This document shows positions 17,525 through 25,469 of a stretch of DNA of 51,226 nucleotides, piece after piece (the stretch's first letter is position 1; each line of letters starts with the position of its first letter). The notes beneath the pieces are model-generated. The model searched no databases and had not been told where the DNA came from. It saw only the letters and a list, made by a program, of their open reading frames with translations. The translations under genes and the position numbers were made by a program. Source of the DNA: Streptomyces sp. NRRL F-5727 (lineage in GTDB: Bacteria; Actinomycetota; Actinomycetes; Streptomycetales; Streptomycetaceae); contig NZ_JOGX01000081.1 of the NCBI RefSeq assembly GCF_000719555.1, positions 1 to 51,226 of the forward strand. Direction: 5' to 3'.

Positions 17525-18268
17525 ATGGGCGTCGCGGTGGTGACGGGAGCGGGTTCGGGCATCGGCCGGGAAGTGGCGCGGGCGCTCGCGGCGGCGGGCT
17601 GGTCGGTGGCGCTCGCGGGCCGCAGGCTCGGGCCCCTGGAGGAGACGGCGGAGGGGCCGGCGGACGCCCGCACCCTGTGCGTCCCGACGGACGTGACGTC
17701 ACCGGAGGAGGTGGCGGCCCTCTTCGACGCGGTACGGGACCGCTTCGGCCGCGTCGACCTGCTCTTCAACAACGCGGGGACGTTCGCCGGCGGCGGCACC
17801 CCGGTCGAGGACCTGGCCTACGACACCTGGCGCGCGGTCGTCGACGTCAACCTGACGGGCGCCTTCCTCTGCGCCCAGGCGGCCTTCCGGGCGATGAAGG
17901 AGCAGTCCCCGCAGGGCGGCCGGATCATCAACAACGGCTCGATCTCCGCGCACGTGCCGCGCCCGCACGCGATCGCGTACACCGCGACCAAGCACGCCAT
18001 GACGGGCCTGACCAGGTCCCTGTCGCTGGAGGGCCGCCCGTACCGGATCGCCTGCGGCCAGATCGACATCGGCAACGCGGCCACCGAGATGACGGCCCGC
18101 ATGCGGACCGGCATCCTCCAGGCCAACGGCGAGCTGGCCGCCGAGCCGGTGATGGACGCGGCGGACGTGGCGGCGACCGTCGTCCACATGGCGGCCCTGC
18201 CGCTGGAGGCGAACGTGCAGTTCGCCACGGTGATGGCCACGGCGATGCCCTACATCGGCCGCGGCTGA
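17525..18268 (+). CDS. Short-chain dehydrogenase/reductase
   Basis: This 247-residue protein starts at the ATG at 17525, which has an AAAGGCGG site upstream. Classical SDR motifs are in order: TGAGSGIG (nucleotide binding, about residue 8), NNAG near 85, 'NNGSISAH' with the active-site Ser, and the catalytic pair 'YTATK'. NAD(P)-linked oxidation or reduction of an alcohol/ketone is expected. No pathway partner sits alongside, so the substrate is open. It is divergent from phoD and convergent with the small NTF2-like gene four bases after its stop. Confidence 0.9.
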   Translation: MGVAVVTGAGSGIGREVARALAAAGWSVALAGRRLGPLEETAEGPADARTLCVPTDVTSPEEVAALFDAVRDRFGRVDLLFNNAGTFAGGGTPVEDLAYDTWRAVVDVNLTGAFLCAQAAFRAMKEQSPQGGRIINNGSISAHVPRPHAIAYTATKHAMTGLTRSLSLEGRPYRIACGQIDIGNAATEMTARMRTGILQANGELAAEPVMDAADVAATVVHMAALPLEANVQFATVMATAMPYIGRG

Positions 18269-18272
18269 CGGC

Positions 18273-18605
18273 TCACTCCACGGGGGCCTGCCCGGTCTCG
18301 AACCGCGCCACCTTCCCGTCCTCGACGGTGAACCGCCAGACCGTCCGCATGGCCCCCCAGGTGTCGTTGCCGTAGGTGGCGACGAGGCCGAGCCCGTCCT
18401 CGGTCTCGCTCTCCACCACCATCCGCCCGTTCGACGAGAAGACCTCCCGCTCGGTCCACTCCGCCAGGTCGCGCTCCGACCCGTCGTCGGACATGGTCGC
18501 CCCGGGCGCGAGGGCGGCGGCGAAGGCGTCACGGTCGTTGGCGTTCAGCGCGGCGACGAAGGCGCGCACGGCGGGCTCACGGAGCCGGTCCACGGGAAGC
18601 GTCAT
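18273..18605 (-). CDS. NTF2-like / SnoaL-type small protein
   Basis: This 110-residue protein has the cone-shaped NTF2-like pattern: an N-terminal helix pair ('REPAVRAFVAALNANDRDAFAAALAP'), then a curved sheet with 'SERDLAEWTEREVF' and 'MRTVWRFTVEDGKVARFETGQ'. The fold is used by SnoaL cyclases, ketosteroid isomerases and many uncharacterised proteins. No catalytic pair can be assigned from sequence alone. It stands alone, 61 bases from the 3' end of the caspase-NTPase gene and reading the same way, so it is probably transcribed downstream of it by readthrough or from its own promoter. Confidence 0.75.
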   Translation of the reverse strand: MTLPVDRLREPAVRAFVAALNANDRDAFAAALAPGATMSDDGSERDLAEWTEREVFSSNGRMVVESETEDGLGLVATYGNDTWGAMRTVWRFTVEDGKVARFETGQAPVE

Positions 18606-18666
18606 GCCCTACCCGTACACCGCCCGTCCCGCCCGCCCGGCGGAACCCGGCCGCGCCCCCGGCGTG

Positions 18667-21600
18667 TCAGCGCCCGGGCTGGGCCGCCCGGGTGACCGGG
18701 GCCCGGGCGGACGGCACCACCGCGGCCGGCTCGCCCGGCGGCGGGCCCGCCGGGCCGGCTCCCGGCGGCAGCGCCGCCTCCAGCCGCTGCCGCTGCCCCT
18801 CGTCGAGCTCGTGCGCGAGGAGCGGGCCCAGGACCGCGTCGGCGCCCTGGAGGGCGAAGGTCTCGGCGGTGCCGTCGCCGTGGTGTTCCAGCCACTGGAC
18901 CGACCACTCCACGACGCGCCGCGTCTCCGCCGCCGACAGGTCCTCCAGCACGAGCAGGGACCGGAGGAGGAAGCGGGCGCGCCAGTGCGGCATGCGGTGT
19001 TCCAGCCACGCCAGCGACCAGGAGATCGTCTTCGCGCGCTGCGCCAGCGGGACGTCGAGGCGGGTCAGACGGGGCTCCAGCACGAAGGTGGCGCGGGAGG
19101 CGGTGGGGTCCGCCGACACCCGGGCGGTCACCAGCGCGTCGACGTCCGCGGCCCGGTCGGCCGGCAGGTCCGGGCGCTCGGCGAGGACGCCGAGCATGCA
19201 CCACGCCTCCGTCGTCTCCTGCCGGCGGATCCACCACAGCCCGTAGTCCGCCAGCCGCGCGGTCTGGGCCTCGCTCAGGCCCTCCATGTCGAGCAGCGAC
19301 CGCAGCGTGCGGTGCAGCTTGACGGCATGGCCGTGGTTCTCCAGCCAGACGAGGGCCGTGTCCAGGTAGGTGTCGCGCTCGGCCGGCCCCATCCCGCCGC
19401 GCTTGGCGAGCGCGACCAGGAGCCGCCGCGCCGCCCGGCTGGTCCGGTGGCTCCTCAGCCACTCCAGGGCGCGCGGCAGGACCCACTCCCATTCGCCGTC
19501 CGTCAGGTCCCCCCGCGCCACCAGCGGGGTGAGGACGAAGCCGGCCTCCTTCATCGCGTGGTGCCGGGCGAGCCAGGCACGGGCCATCGCGACGGTGTCC
19601 CGGACCCGGTTCTCCACCAGCCCCGGACACTCCAGGAGCCGCTCCGCGAGCAGCCCCGCCTCGACGGTCGTCACCCGGTGCCGCAGCCAGCCGATGGCCA
19701 GCAGGGCGCTGTCGTCGAGCTGCCGCTCGTTCAGCTCCCTGTGGGTGAGGAGCAGTTCCAGCACGAACCGGGCGCGGGGCTGCTCCTCGTACGTCACCAG
19801 CCACCGCAGGCTGTGCGTCACCACCGCGTCGAGCTGCGCGTCCGTCAGGCCCGGTGTCTTCAGCAGCCGCTGGATCAGGTACGTGGCGGTGATGGTCGTG
19901 CCGTGCCGCTCCAGCCAGGCGAGGGCTGAGGCGACGACCCTTCCGGCGTACTCCTCCGCCTGCTCCGCGTCCTGGAGCGCGGGCTGCCCGAGCACGGTGG
20001 TCAGCAGGTGCAGCGCCTGCCGCTCGGTGGCGTTCTCCTCCAGCCACTCCACGGCGTGGACCAGGTCCCGCAGCCGCTCCTCGTCGGTGCGTGCCGTGTG
20101 GTCCTCCAGCGCCCGGTGGAGCCGCTGGACCTCCAGCCGGAGGGCGGGATCCTCCCGCTCCCGGAGCTCGGCGAAGGCCGCGGCCCGCCCGCGCTGTTCG
20201 GCGGTGAGCTCGGGCCGCCGCAGCAGCTCCGGCAGCAGCTGGTCGGTTCCGCTGCCCGGGCAGTGCCGCTCCAGCCAGGTCAGTCCCTCCTCCACGCCGG
20301 CCGCGGCCTCCGCCGTCGTCAGGTCGTCGCGCGCGAGGAGCGCGCCGAGCAGGGAACCCGCGACCTTGTGCCGCCGGTGCTGCTCCAGCCAGCGGGCCGT
20401 GTACCGGACGCCGGACCGGACGCCGGCGGGCTTGAGTTCGGCGCGGCGGAGCAGGGGGCGCAGGACCCGGTCCGCCGTGTCGGCGAGGTGGTGCGCGCGC
20501 AGCCAGGCGAGCGCCGAGGCGATGCCCTGTTCCGCCTGGGCGCCGGCGAGTTCGGGCCGGGCGAGCAGGGCGGGCAGGACGTAGCTGGCGTCCTTGTCCT
20601 CCTGGTGCGCCGACAGCCAGCCGAGGGCCAGGACGACGGCCCGGCCGGCCTCGAACGCGGGAATGTCCTCCCGCCCGAGCAGGTGCTGGAGGACGAACCC
20701 GGCCCCCGGCTTGTGTCCGTGGAGCTCCAGCCAGGACGTCGCGAGCCCTATGGTCAGCCGGGCCTGCTCCTCGGCGAGGTCGCTCCGGGACAGCAGCCTG
20801 GACATGATGAAGCTGGCGTTCTCCTCCTCGGCGTGGGCCTCCAGCCACGCGACGCCGAAGCCCGTCACGAGCCCCCGGCCCTCGGGGGTGAGGTCGTCGC
20901 CCTCGAGGAGCCGGCGGATCAGGAAGTCGGGGTCCTTGTCCTCGGCGTGGGCCTTCAGCCACGCGACGCCGAAGCCCGCCACCACCCCTCGCTCCTCGGG
21001 GGTGAGGTCGTCGCCCTCGAGGAGCCGGCGGATCAGGAAGTCGGCGTCGTTCTCCACGGCGTGGGACGACAGCCACCGGAGCGCGTGGTCGACCGTCTGC
21101 CGGAGCTGTGACCTGCCCGCTCCCCGCAGGCCCAGCACCGGGTGCAGGACCCGGTTGGCGTGCCGCGTCTCGCCGTGGTGCTCCAGCCATTCGAGCGCCA
21201 GGGTGGCGGCGTAGCGGATCTCCTCGCGCGGCAGGTCGGGGTGTTCCAGCAGGGCGACGACGACCCTCGACGAGATCTCCAGGGTGTGGTGGCGCCCCAC
21301 CCAGCCGTAGGACGCGGCGAACGCGCGGCGCACCTCGTCGTTGGTCAGGTCCCGCCGGACGAGGAGGGGGTACAGGATCGTCCCGGTCTGCCGCGCGGCC
21401 ATCGTGTTCTCGCACCAGTGCAGGGCCGCGGGGACGGCCTTCCTCACCTGGTGCGGGGCGAGGTCGCCGCGGGTCACCAGGGCGCTCAGGACGAAGTGGG
21501 CCTCCCGGGACCGGCCGTGGAGTTTGATCCAGCCGATCGCGTTCTCCAGGAACGGGCTCAGCCCGTCCGGGAGGTCCGTCCGGCTGAGCAGCGGGCCCAG

Positions 21601-23943
21601 GACGTAGCTGGCGTCCTGGCGCCAGCCGTACGCGTCGAGCCAGCGCAGCGCCGTCGGCACGAGCAGGGCCGCGCTCTCGGCGGGCAGGCGCGACAGGCCG
21701 CTGTGGAGCAGGTGGCGGGCGTCGGCGTGGTCGCCGTACTCGTCGAGCCAGGGTCCGGCGATCTCCTGCCAGTTCCGTACGGCCGCCTGCGACCAGGGCG
21801 GACCGTAGACGAGGGCCCCGAGGGCGTACCCGCCCGTGTCGGCGTCGCGCCGCATGGCGTCGCCGATGGCGGCGGCGTTCTCCGTGAACCAGCGGTCGAG
21901 GAGCTCCGACACCGCGTCCCGGGAGCGGGGCGCCAGGTCGTTCATCAGCCGGGCGAGGTTCGTCGCGTAGCGCCCGAGCGTCCGGGGGCCGGTGAGGGAG
22001 GCGTCGAGCAGGGCCGAGGTCCTCCGGCGGTCCGGGGACCGGGATCCGGACGGGAGGATCACGGACTCGGCGAGCTGGTCGCAGACGATGTCGTGGGCGG
22101 TGGTCACCGTGTCGGCCGGCCCGGTGCGCTGCAGCCATCCCAGGTCGAGCAGGGTCTCCACGACCTCCTCGGCCTCCAGCGCGTCCTCGCGTCCCCGGGG
22201 AAGCGCGGCCCGGGCGGCGGCGACCACCTCGGCGTACCGCTGCGGACACGCGGTGGCCGCGGCCGCCGCGGCCACCAGCAGATCGGACGCCGGGACCTGC
22301 TGGAACGCGGTCGCCCTGGGGTGCTCCCCCGCGGTCCGGACGACGCCGAGGTCGTCCTCCTCCAGCCGGCTCCTGAGCCAGGTGGACAGCTCGCCGCTGG
22401 CCCGCAGCCCGGCGAGGTCCGGCAGGCTGCCGTCCTCGAAGCGGCGCTCCACCTCACGGGCGATCAGCAGCGCGATGACGGGGCGGTGACCGCAGATCTC
22501 CCACATCCGGTCCATGCCCAGGCGGGCGACGGCGGTGGGTGCCAGCCTGGTGAGCGCCTGCTCCGCCACCCGCCGCTGGAACTCCTCGTCCTGCCGCAGC
22601 GTGAGCTCGTCGAAGAGTTCGTACAGGTGGAGTTCGTCGCTCTTGCGCAGCCAGCCGGGGCGTGCCGTGGCGAGGAAGGCCACCTTGATCCCCTGGAGGC
22701 GGGCGGCCGGCAGGAGCTGGTAGCGCAGGGTCGTCAGGTCGAGCCGGGGGCCGTCGTTCCTGACGTAGTGGTGGAGGTAGTCCATCACCACCAGGGCGGG
22801 GGTGGCCTCGGCCAGGACCTCGTCGACGACCTCGGTGGTCACGGACTCCTTGCCGCCGGGGCGCAGGTGCAGCACCCGCCAGCCCTCGTCCAGCGCCACC
22901 CGTCCCACCTCGAGGACGGTGCGGGTCTTTCCGGTGCCGGCCGCGCCGGTGAGCAGCACGCCGCGGTCGTCGGAGGCGCGCAGGCGGCGGAAGAGGCGGG
23001 ACGGTTCGGTGTCGTGGTCCTGGCCGGGGGACACGTAGGGGAGGCATTCGGGGGTGAGGTTCCGCTCGAACCCGCCGAGCCCTCCGACGAAGCTCTCCTG
23101 GGGGATCACCGACCCCAGCCCCGGGGGGCGTCGGGCGGGCCGGCCGGCGGCCCCTGCCGCGGCGGCGGGCTTCTCGCCGGTGAAGGCCCGGTTGCGGGCG
23201 AGCGGGATCCGGAAGCCTTCGCCGGTGGCGGCGATGCGGGGTTCCGGTACCTCCTTGCCTCCCTCCATCCGGTCCGCCAGCCGTGACCTGAGGACCGTCA
23301 GGACGTCCCCGGTCGTCAGATGGCGCTGCTCCTCGCCTCGGCGTCCGTCGCCGAGCGGTCCCGTGATCCCGTCTCGGAGCAGGTCCGTCAGGGCGAGGGT
23401 GAACACGCTGCCGGCCGGGGTGCACAGCGATTCCTCGGTCGCCGCGGCCGAGGTGAGGACGCAGGCCCCCTCGATGCCGAAGTCCTCGTCCTCCGGGCGG
23501 TCCTCGCCGCCCATCCGCACGGCGTAGCCGCTGTAGCAGCAGTCGACGATGACGACCTTGTGGCGCGCGAGGGAGTGGTCGACGCACTCCCTGATCTCGT
23601 TGTAGTCGATCGAGTGGAACTTCCGCCCGTGGCTGGATTCCTTCGTCGCGAGGAGCAGGCCCTGCCCGCCCCGCGGGTGGTGCCCGTGCCCGGCGTAGTA
23701 GACCAGCAGCAGGTCGGAGGCTTCCTCCGCGGCGGTGGACACGGCCGTGAGGAATCTGTCCCGCGGGCTGTCGGCGGGAAGGATCTCGCAGTCCGCCTGC
23801 CGGAGCAGTCCTCGCTCCGGGTGGGTGAGCTGCTCGACGAGCCCGGGGATGTTCTTGGCGACTCCGTCGAGTCCGGGGAAGCCGGCGAACGCGTGGACGC
23901 CCAGGAGGACAGCCCGGGACGAGGGGGCCGCCGGGTCGGTCAC
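18667..23943 (-). CDS. Caspase-like protease - P-loop NTPase - 38-residue repeat protein
   Basis: This 1758-residue protein has three parts. Residues 1-250 are a caspase-like peptidase with catalytic His86 in 'VYYAGHG' and Cys136 in 'VIVDCCYSG'. Residues 285-640 are a STAND-type NTPase with Walker A GAAGTGKT (333-340), Walker B 'ALVVMDYLHH' (Asp388) and a following helical region ending in 'TAHDIVCDQLAESVIL'. Residues about 725-1720 are about 26 helical repeats of 38 residues (consensus ALxWLxxH....A..VL..LL.R.DL). The GTG start overlaps the stop of the small upstream EACC1-like gene. Caspases associated with EACC1 are effector proteases of predicted NTP-dependent conflict systems; the NTPase would gate the protease and the repeat array would sense a trigger. 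That mechanism is inference. No transmembrane segment is visible. Confidence 0.88.
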   Translation of the reverse strand: MTDPAAPSSRAVLLGVHAFAGFPGLDGVAKNIPGLVEQLTHPERGLLRQADCEILPADSPRDRFLTAVSTAAEEASDLLLVYYAGHGHHPRGGQGLLLATKESSHGRKFHSIDYNEIRECVDHSLARHKVVIVDCCYSGYAVRMGGEDRPEDEDFGIEGACVLTSAAATEESLCTPAGSVFTLALTDLLRDGITGPLGDGRRGEEQRHLTTGDVLTVLRSRLADRMEGGKEVPEPRIAATGEGFRIPLARNRAFTGEKPAAAAGAAGRPARRPPGLGSVIPQESFVGGLGGFERNLTPECLPYVSPGQDHDTEPSRLFRRLRASDDRGVLLTGAAGTGKTRTVLEVGRVALDEGWRVLHLRPGGKESVTTEVVDEVLAEATPALVVMDYLHHYVRNDGPRLDLTTLRYQLLPAARLQGIKVAFLATARPGWLRKSDELHLYELFDELTLRQDEEFQRRVAEQALTRLAPTAVARLGMDRMWEICGHRPVIALLIAREVERRFEDGSLPDLAGLRASGELSTWLRSRLEEDDLGVVRTAGEHPRATAFQQVPASDLLVAAAAAATACPQRYAEVVAAARAALPRGREDALEAEEVVETLLDLGWLQRTGPADTVTTAHDIVCDQLAESVILPSGSRSPDRRRTSALLDASLTGPRTLGRYATNLARLMNDLAPRSRDAVSELLDRWFTENAAAIGDAMRRDADTGGYALGALVYGPPWSQAAVRNWQEIAGPWLDEYGDHADARHLLHSGLSRLPAESAALLVPTALRWLDAYGWRQDASYVLGPLLSRTDLPDGLSPFLENAIGWIKLHGRSREAHFVLSALVTRGDLAPHQVRKAVPAALHWCENTMAARQTGTILYPLLVRRDLTNDEVRRAFAASYGWVGRHHTLEISSRVVVALLEHPDLPREEIRYAATLALEWLEHHGETRHANRVLHPVLGLRGAGRSQLRQTVDHALRWLSSHAVENDADFLIRRLLEGDDLTPEERGVVAGFGVAWLKAHAEDKDPDFLIRRLLEGDDLTPEGRGLVTGFGVAWLEAHAEEENASFIMSRLLSRSDLAEEQARLTIGLATSWLELHGHKPGAGFVLQHLLGREDIPAFEAGRAVVLALGWLSAHQEDKDASYVLPALLARPELAGAQAEQGIASALAWLRAHHLADTADRVLRPLLRRAELKPAGVRSGVRYTARWLEQHRRHKVAGSLLGALLARDDLTTAEAAAGVEEGLTWLERHCPGSGTDQLLPELLRRPELTAEQRGRAAAFAELREREDPALRLEVQRLHRALEDHTARTDEERLRDLVHAVEWLEENATERQALHLLTTVLGQPALQDAEQAEEYAGRVVASALAWLERHGTTITATYLIQRLLKTPGLTDAQLDAVVTHSLRWLVTYEEQPRARFVLELLLTHRELNERQLDDSALLAIGWLRHRVTTVEAGLLAERLLECPGLVENRVRDTVAMARAWLARHHAMKEAGFVLTPLVARGDLTDGEWEWVLPRALEWLRSHRTSRAARRLLVALAKRGGMGPAERDTYLDTALVWLENHGHAVKLHRTLRSLLDMEGLSEAQTARLADYGLWWIRRQETTEAWCMLGVLAERPDLPADRAADVDALVTARVSADPTASRATFVLEPRLTRLDVPLAQRAKTISWSLAWLEHRMPHWRARFLLRSLLVLEDLSAAETRRVVEWSVQWLEHHGDGTAETFALQGADAVLGPLLAHELDEGQRQRLEAALPPGAGPAGPPPGEPAAVVPSARAPVTRAAQPGR
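18780..21770 (-). repeat. Array of about 26 tandem 38-codon (114-bp) coding repeats
   Basis: Within the caspase-NTPase gene, seven or more successive units are exactly 38 residues long, each with an invariant-looking W-L pair, a His five residues later, then A..VL..LL and a D-L turn. About 24 units are clear and two (near residues 1215 and 1640) are degenerate. At DNA level two neighbours share 50 identical bases (20881-20930 and 20995-21044), a sign of recent duplication or gene conversion; the rest have diverged. I cannot assign the unit to a named repeat family. Confidence 0.8.
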
Positions 23944-24311
23944 GACGGGTCGGCGCCGTCGCCCGTGGCCGTGGCCGTGTCCCCGGCCTCCAGCCGGCGC
24001 AGCAGGTCGGCCAGCTGCTCCGGTTCGAGGTGCCCGATGTCGACGGTCGTGCCCCCGAAGGTCAGCGTGCGCGCGCCCCGGTTCTCCGCGCGGCCGCGGG
24101 CGAGCCGCCAGCCGGCGTAGCCGACCGCGAAGTTCGCGATGTCGCCGGCGGACCCCAGGATGATCTCCAGGGCGTCCATCGCGCCCATGGTGGGCCCGGG
24201 GGTGGAGACGGGGGTGACGGACAGCCGGCGCGCCTTCGGATGCCGGGCCAGCCAGTCCTGAAGCTCCGTCAACGCCTGCTTGTCGTCGTCGCTTTCGACG
24301 CGAACGCGCAT
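23940..24311 (-). CDS. EACC1-type effector-associated constant component
   Basis: This 123-residue protein has the layout of the EACC1 family (effector-associated constant component): an N-terminal beta-alpha unit 'RVRVESDDDKQALTELQDWL', a central Met/Gly-containing hydrophobic helix ('GAMDALEIILGSAGDIANFAVGYAGW'), a basic stretch, then beta strands 'TLTFGGTTVDIGHLEPEQL' and a C-terminal helix. In known systems EACC1 is always encoded just before a protease or other effector, as here, where its TGA overlaps the caspase GTG by four bases. It probably connects the trigger to the effector; its biochemical role is unknown. It is first in the operon, with the promoter in the 192-base region that holds the poly-C tract. 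Confidence 0.8.
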   Translation of the reverse strand: MRVRVESDDDKQALTELQDWLARHPKARRLSVTPVSTPGPTMGAMDALEIILGSAGDIANFAVGYAGWRLARGRAENRGARTLTFGGTTVDIGHLEPEQLADLLRRLEAGDTATATGDGADPS

Positions 24312-24410
24312 CGTCAGGCCCCCTCGCCCATCGGTGAACAGACGTCGATGGTAGCGGCCGCCTCCTCGCCGTCGGACGGGATGCGCTCAGGTGGCCGGAT
24401 CTCGCGGTCG

Positions 24411-24447
<37 letters not shown>

Positions 24448-24503
24448 CCCCGGCGGGGGGGGGCTATCGAGGGGCCAAGCCCCCGTCCGCCGCTGGAGGA
24501 GCG

Positions 24504-24938
24504 ATGTCGGAGCAGGACCGGATCGTCAGGCTGTACGCGAAGGGGGCCCCGGTCGGGGTCCACGAGGGAAGGCTGGTCGGCTTCCTGGTCGACGAGCACC
24601 GCACCGCCGAGTGGGCGGTCGGCGAGGCGGACGGCGGCTTCCGCCTGACCGTCAAGGGCACCGAGGACACGCTCACCGCCGCCGGCACCGACCGGGCCCC
24701 GGTCCTGGTCCGCCCCGACGACACCCCGGCCTCGGTCTGGCGCCTGCAGCGGGTCACCCCGGAGGGCGTCGCCACGGTCACCACCCTCGACGCCCTCGGC
24801 ACCGGCACGTACGTCATCACCCAGCACGGCCTCCCCCTGGGCCGCGACCTCTTCGAGGACCGCTCGCTCGCCCCGAAGCCGGTGGTGACCCGCACGGACG
24901 ACCGCGCACCGCACTGGACGGTGGAGGTCCTGGCCTGA
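24504..24938 (+). CDS. I66-like beta-trefoil protease inhibitor (probable)
   Basis: The ATG at 24504 follows a GGAGGA site, giving 144 residues. The frame is open upstream through the poly-C tract, but that would encode polyproline and is not real. The sequence has internal trefoil-like beta repeats: 'KGAPVGVHEGRLVGFLVDE' near the N-terminus, 'SVWRLQRV' in the middle and 'GTYVITQHGLPLGRDLFEDRSLAPKPV' near the C-terminus. These resemble streptomycete proteins annotated as I66-family serine proteinase inhibitors. No signal peptide is seen, so it should act in the cytoplasm. It is divergent from the EACC1-caspase operon, which raises the possibility that it restrains a cellular protease. Family assignment is from memory of motifs; a plain beta-trefoil protein is the alternative. 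Confidence 0.6.
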   Translation: MSEQDRIVRLYAKGAPVGVHEGRLVGFLVDEHRTAEWAVGEADGGFRLTVKGTEDTLTAAGTDRAPVLVRPDDTPASVWRLQRVTPEGVATVTTLDALGTGTYVITQHGLPLGRDLFEDRSLAPKPVVTRTDDRAPHWTVEVLA

Positions 24939-24963
24939 CCGGCGCGCCGTCCCGCCGCACACG

Positions 24964-24986
24964 AAAGGGCCCCGCGTGGGGGCCCT
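24964..24986. terminator. Bidirectional intrinsic terminator between the I66-like gene and rnpB
   Basis: GGGCCCC (24967-24973) and GGGGCCC (24979-24985) form a perfect 7-bp stem with loop GCGTG; the AAA before it becomes UUU after the stem on the minus strand. It sits 28 bases past the plus-strand stop and 5 bases past the rnpB 3' end. Confidence 0.8.
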
Positions 24987-24990
24987 GAGG

Positions 24991-25397
24991 GGCAGACGAG
25001 TCGGGCTGTACGCCGGGTTCTGTACCCCGGGACCTCGCGGTCGTCGGGGTGACGGCCATCCATCTAGGGCCGGCGTTGCCGCCGGCCTCGTGCGGTCTAC
25101 CCGCGAACTCGGGCGAGCAGCCCTCGATCATTCGCGCAGGGACACCGGGGTGTCCCCTCTTGACCTTGCTCCGGGTGGGGTTTACCTAGCCGCCTGAGTC
25201 ACCTCAGGCGCTGGTGGTCTCTTACACCACCGTTTCACCCTTACCGTGGGCCGAGGCCCCCGGCGGTCTGTTCTCTGTGGCACTGTCCCGCGGGTCACCC
25301 CGGGTGGCCGTTAGCCACCACCCTGCTCTGTGGAGCCCGGACGTTCCTCGGGGAGATCCGAAGACCTCCACGCGGCCGCCCGCCCGGCTCGTCTGCC
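24991..25397 (-). ncRNA. rnpB: RNase P RNA, bacterial class A
   Basis: The minus strand carries the universally conserved RNase P RNA core: a CR-I/P4 segment 'GGGTGAAACGGTGGTGTAAG', 'GGTAAACCCCACCCGGAGCA', a CR-V segment with 'CGAGTTCGCGGGTAGACCG' and the 3' 'CCTAGATGGATGGCCG' region. The 5' end (GGCAGACGAGCC) pairs with the 3' end (GACTCGTCTGCC) as helix P1, which fixes the ends within a base or two; the length is about 407 nt, as usual in Streptomyces. It is the catalytic RNA that trims tRNA 5' leaders. A likely -10 element (TAGCAT on the minus strand, 25407-25412) lies just upstream, and a terminator follows. Confidence 0.97.
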
Positions 25398-25432
25398 GTG
25401 CCGACCATGCTACCTGGCGGGAGGGACGGTGC

Positions 25433-25469
25433 TTGACCTTGCCGCGACGTCAGGGTTTCTCATGAGGGC
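25433..25469 (+). promoter_or_regulatory. MerR-type promoter with 19-bp spacer and operator dyad, leaderless start
   Basis: A -35 TTGACC (25433-25438) and a -10 TCTCAT (25458-25463) are separated by 19 bp, the abnormally long spacer of MerR-activated promoters. Within the spacer, ACCTTGCC (25436-25443) and GTCAGGGT (25449-25456) form an imperfect dyad (6 of 8 paired). The expected start site, 6-7 bases after the -10, falls on the A of the merR ATG at 25470, so the mRNA is probably leaderless. Confidence 0.75.

Noticed and set aside
20008..23286. Large plus-strand frames opposite the caspase gene
   Set aside because: They mirror the 38-residue repeat as periodic low-complexity sequence; the minus-strand frame has all protein motifs.
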